Shown: piece by piece, positions 62,755 through 64,000 of the stretch
Numbering within the stretch: the first letter of the stretch is position 1
How the letters are laid out: every line of letters begins with the position of its first letter
Source of the DNA: Paraflavitalea pollutisoli
GTDB taxonomy: Bacteria > Bacteroidota > Bacteroidia > Chitinophagales > Chitinophagaceae
Assembly: GCF_029360705.1 (NCBI RefSeq)
Contig: NZ_JARKMX010000014.1
Coordinates: 434,001-498,000 of the forward strand
Direction of reading: 5' to 3'
DNA: 64,000 bases
The notes under the pieces: generated by a model
Seen by the model: the letters and a program-made list of their open reading frames with translations, nothing else
Told to the model about the DNA's origin: nothing
Databases searched by the model: none
Program-made: the position numbers and the translations under genes

Positions 62755-64000
62755 TTATAAGCCAACATTGATACCCAACATGAAAGAACGGGCCTGTGGA
62801 TAGATGCCCCGGTCGATACTCATGACGCCGCCCCCGATCTCCGGATCGTAGCCCGTATACTGGGTAATGGTGAAGAGATTTTGGCTCATCACGTATACCC
62901 GCACGCGGTTAAGTCCAGCCTTGCTGATCATCCCGGCTGGCAAGGTGTAACCCACCTGCAATGTTTTGAGGCGGAAATAACCACCATCTTCCAGGTAGAA
63001 GTCGGAAGGGTTGTTGAAGTTCTTATTGGGATCATCCTGGTTAAGGCGTGGATACACATTGGTAGCGCCTTCACCCGTCCAGCGACCGAGTGCCCGGGTT
63101 TGCCAGTTGGCATTGCCGATATCGAGGCGACGGAGCCCCTGGAAGATCTTGTTGCCGAAGGCACCCTGTCCGAAGATGACGGCATCGAACCCTTTGTAAG
63201 CGAGATTGAAGGTCATACCGTAGGTCCAGGTTGGTGTGGGGTTGCCGATGAATACACGGTCCGCCTCGTCGATGGCTCCATTGCCATCGGTATCCTGCCA
63301 GCGGAAATCGCCGGGTTTGGCGTCTGGCTGTATTTTCTTACCGGTCTTATCGGTATGCGCATCCACTTCAGCCTGGTTCTGGAAAATACCCAGCGTCTTC
63401 AGGCCAAAGAATTCACCGATTGGCTGTCCGACCTGCGTGCGGGTAATACCACCAAAGTTCATGTTCTGAAAGTTGGCACCACCGGTGAGGTATTTGATGC
63501 CATTACCCAGGAAGGTTACTTCGTTCTTCATCCAGGATATGTTGCCATTGGCCGAGAAGGAGAAGTCGCCCATCTTCTTGCGGTAGCCGAGCTCTACTTC
63601 AAAACCGGTATTCTTCACACTGCCGATATTGGCAGCAGGGTTACCGATGGCGCCTACATACCCGGGAATGCGGGGATTCTGGAGGATGTCGACGGTCTTT
63701 TTATTGAACCACTCTACCGTTACATTGATATCATCGAGTAGCACCGCGTCGAAGCCAATATTGGTGGTGCGGGTCTCTTCCCATTTCAGGTTGGGATTGG
63801 AAGGGGCATTGGGGCTGTAACCGGGTGAATAGCTACCCGAGGTACCAATCGTATAGTTACGGCCACTGCCTACGGTGGAGATAAAGGCAAAGTCACCAAT
63901 ATTATCGTTACCTACTGCTCCATAGCCGGCCCGGAACTTCAGGAAGTTGATGCGGCTGTTGGCAGGGAAGAAATTCTCTTTCGAAGCCACCCAACCCAAC
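62755..64000 (-). CDS. SusC/RagA-type outer-membrane protein (N-terminal part outside window)
   Basis: The last 415 codons of a TonB-linked SusC barrel, open to the window end. The first codon visible is TTG inside 'LGWVASKENFFPANSRINFL', not a start. The C-terminal barrel pattern ('YFRLKTLQVGYTLPAG', 'YDPEIGGG', final 'SFMLGINVGL') is typical. It is paired with the SusD gene 20 nt downstream. Confidence 0.94.
   Translation of the reverse strand, partial: LGWVASKENFFPANSRINFLKFRAGYGAVGNDNIGDFAFISTVGSGRNYTIGTSGSYSPGYSPNAPSNPNLKWEETRTTNIGFDAVLLDDINVTVEWFNKKTVDILQNPRIPGYVGAIGNPAANIGSVKNTGFEVELGYRKKMGDFSFSANGNISWMKNEVTFLGNGIKYLTGGANFQNMNFGGITRTQVGQPIGEFFGLKTLGIFQNQAEVDAHTDKTGKKIQPDAKPGDFRWQDTDGNGAIDEADRVFIGNPTPTWTYGMTFNLAYKGFDAVIFGQGAFGNKIFQGLRRLDIGNANWQTRALGRWTGEGATNVYPRLNQDDPNKNFNNPSDFYLEDGGYFRLKTLQVGYTLPAGMISKAGLNRVRVYVMSQNLFTITQYTGYDPEIGGGVMSIDRGIYPQARSFMLGINVGL

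Overview
The window looks like a chromosomal segment of a Bacteroidota glycan degrader, most likely from the Chitinophagaceae. Direct signs are four SusC/SusD-type outer-membrane systems, an ECF sigma/FecR anti-sigma pair feeding a SusC with an N-terminal STN domain, lipobox-bearing SusD proteins, C-terminal T9SS-type sorting domains, and promoter boxes of the TAnnTTTG type. The family assignment is inferred from gene style; no rRNA or species marker is present.

Layout. 1-5.3 kb: ECF sigma factor, FecR, the start of a SusC (cut by the window edge) and an unrecognised membrane protein. 5.4-11 kb: pcm, an orphan sensor kinase, a GH125 mannosidase, a degenerate octanucleotide repeat beside a truncated FecR-like gene, and a class-C beta-lactamase-fold hydrolase. 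11.1-15.6 kb: a SusC/SusD pair closed by a strong terminator. 15.97 kb: tRNA-Arg(TCT). 16.1-32.6 kb: an AT-rich, patchy island that starts at the tRNA-Arg terminator and ends at a near-identical 24-nt copy of that terminator's tail. 32.6-39.8 kb: GH9, an acyltransferase-3 protein, an S9 peptidase and a methyltransferase. 40-46.4 kb: a SusC/SusD/fasciclin/DUF5007-like operon. 46.7-50.2 kb: katG, a DsbA-like protein and a peroxiredoxin. 50.5-56.4 kb: an MFS sugar transporter, a bestrophin, small membrane and secreted proteins, and cytochrome c. 56.5-64 kb: an alpha/alpha-toroid-like protein, a GH5-CBM6-fascin-like secreted enzyme and a further SusD/SusC pair (SusC cut by the window end).

The island is the unusual part and reads as a defence island. 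Two multigene modules stand out. (1) A four-gene operon on the minus strand: an 80-aa protein, an XRE-type regulator, a retron-like reverse transcriptase and an exonuclease VII large-subunit homologue with a C-terminal membrane anchor. The last three genes overlap each other; the first lies only 23 nt upstream. (2) A minus-strand operon of a ComF-like phosphoribosyltransferase, a DprA/Smf (SLOG) protein, a HAD phosphatase and a PIN-domain nuclease gene that is broken by one in-frame TGA. Around them lie two proteins with HEPN-like Rx4H motifs, a PD-(D/E)xK-like protein, an HNH-fusion protein, an IS66 remnant, an intact IS1182-type element and gene fragments. No integrase and no CRISPR array were seen.

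Outside the island the genes fit polysaccharide use. SusC/D complexes import oligosaccharides. Secreted GH5, GH9 and GH125 enzymes cleave glycans. FecR/sigma pairs control expression, and KatG and peroxiredoxin handle peroxide.
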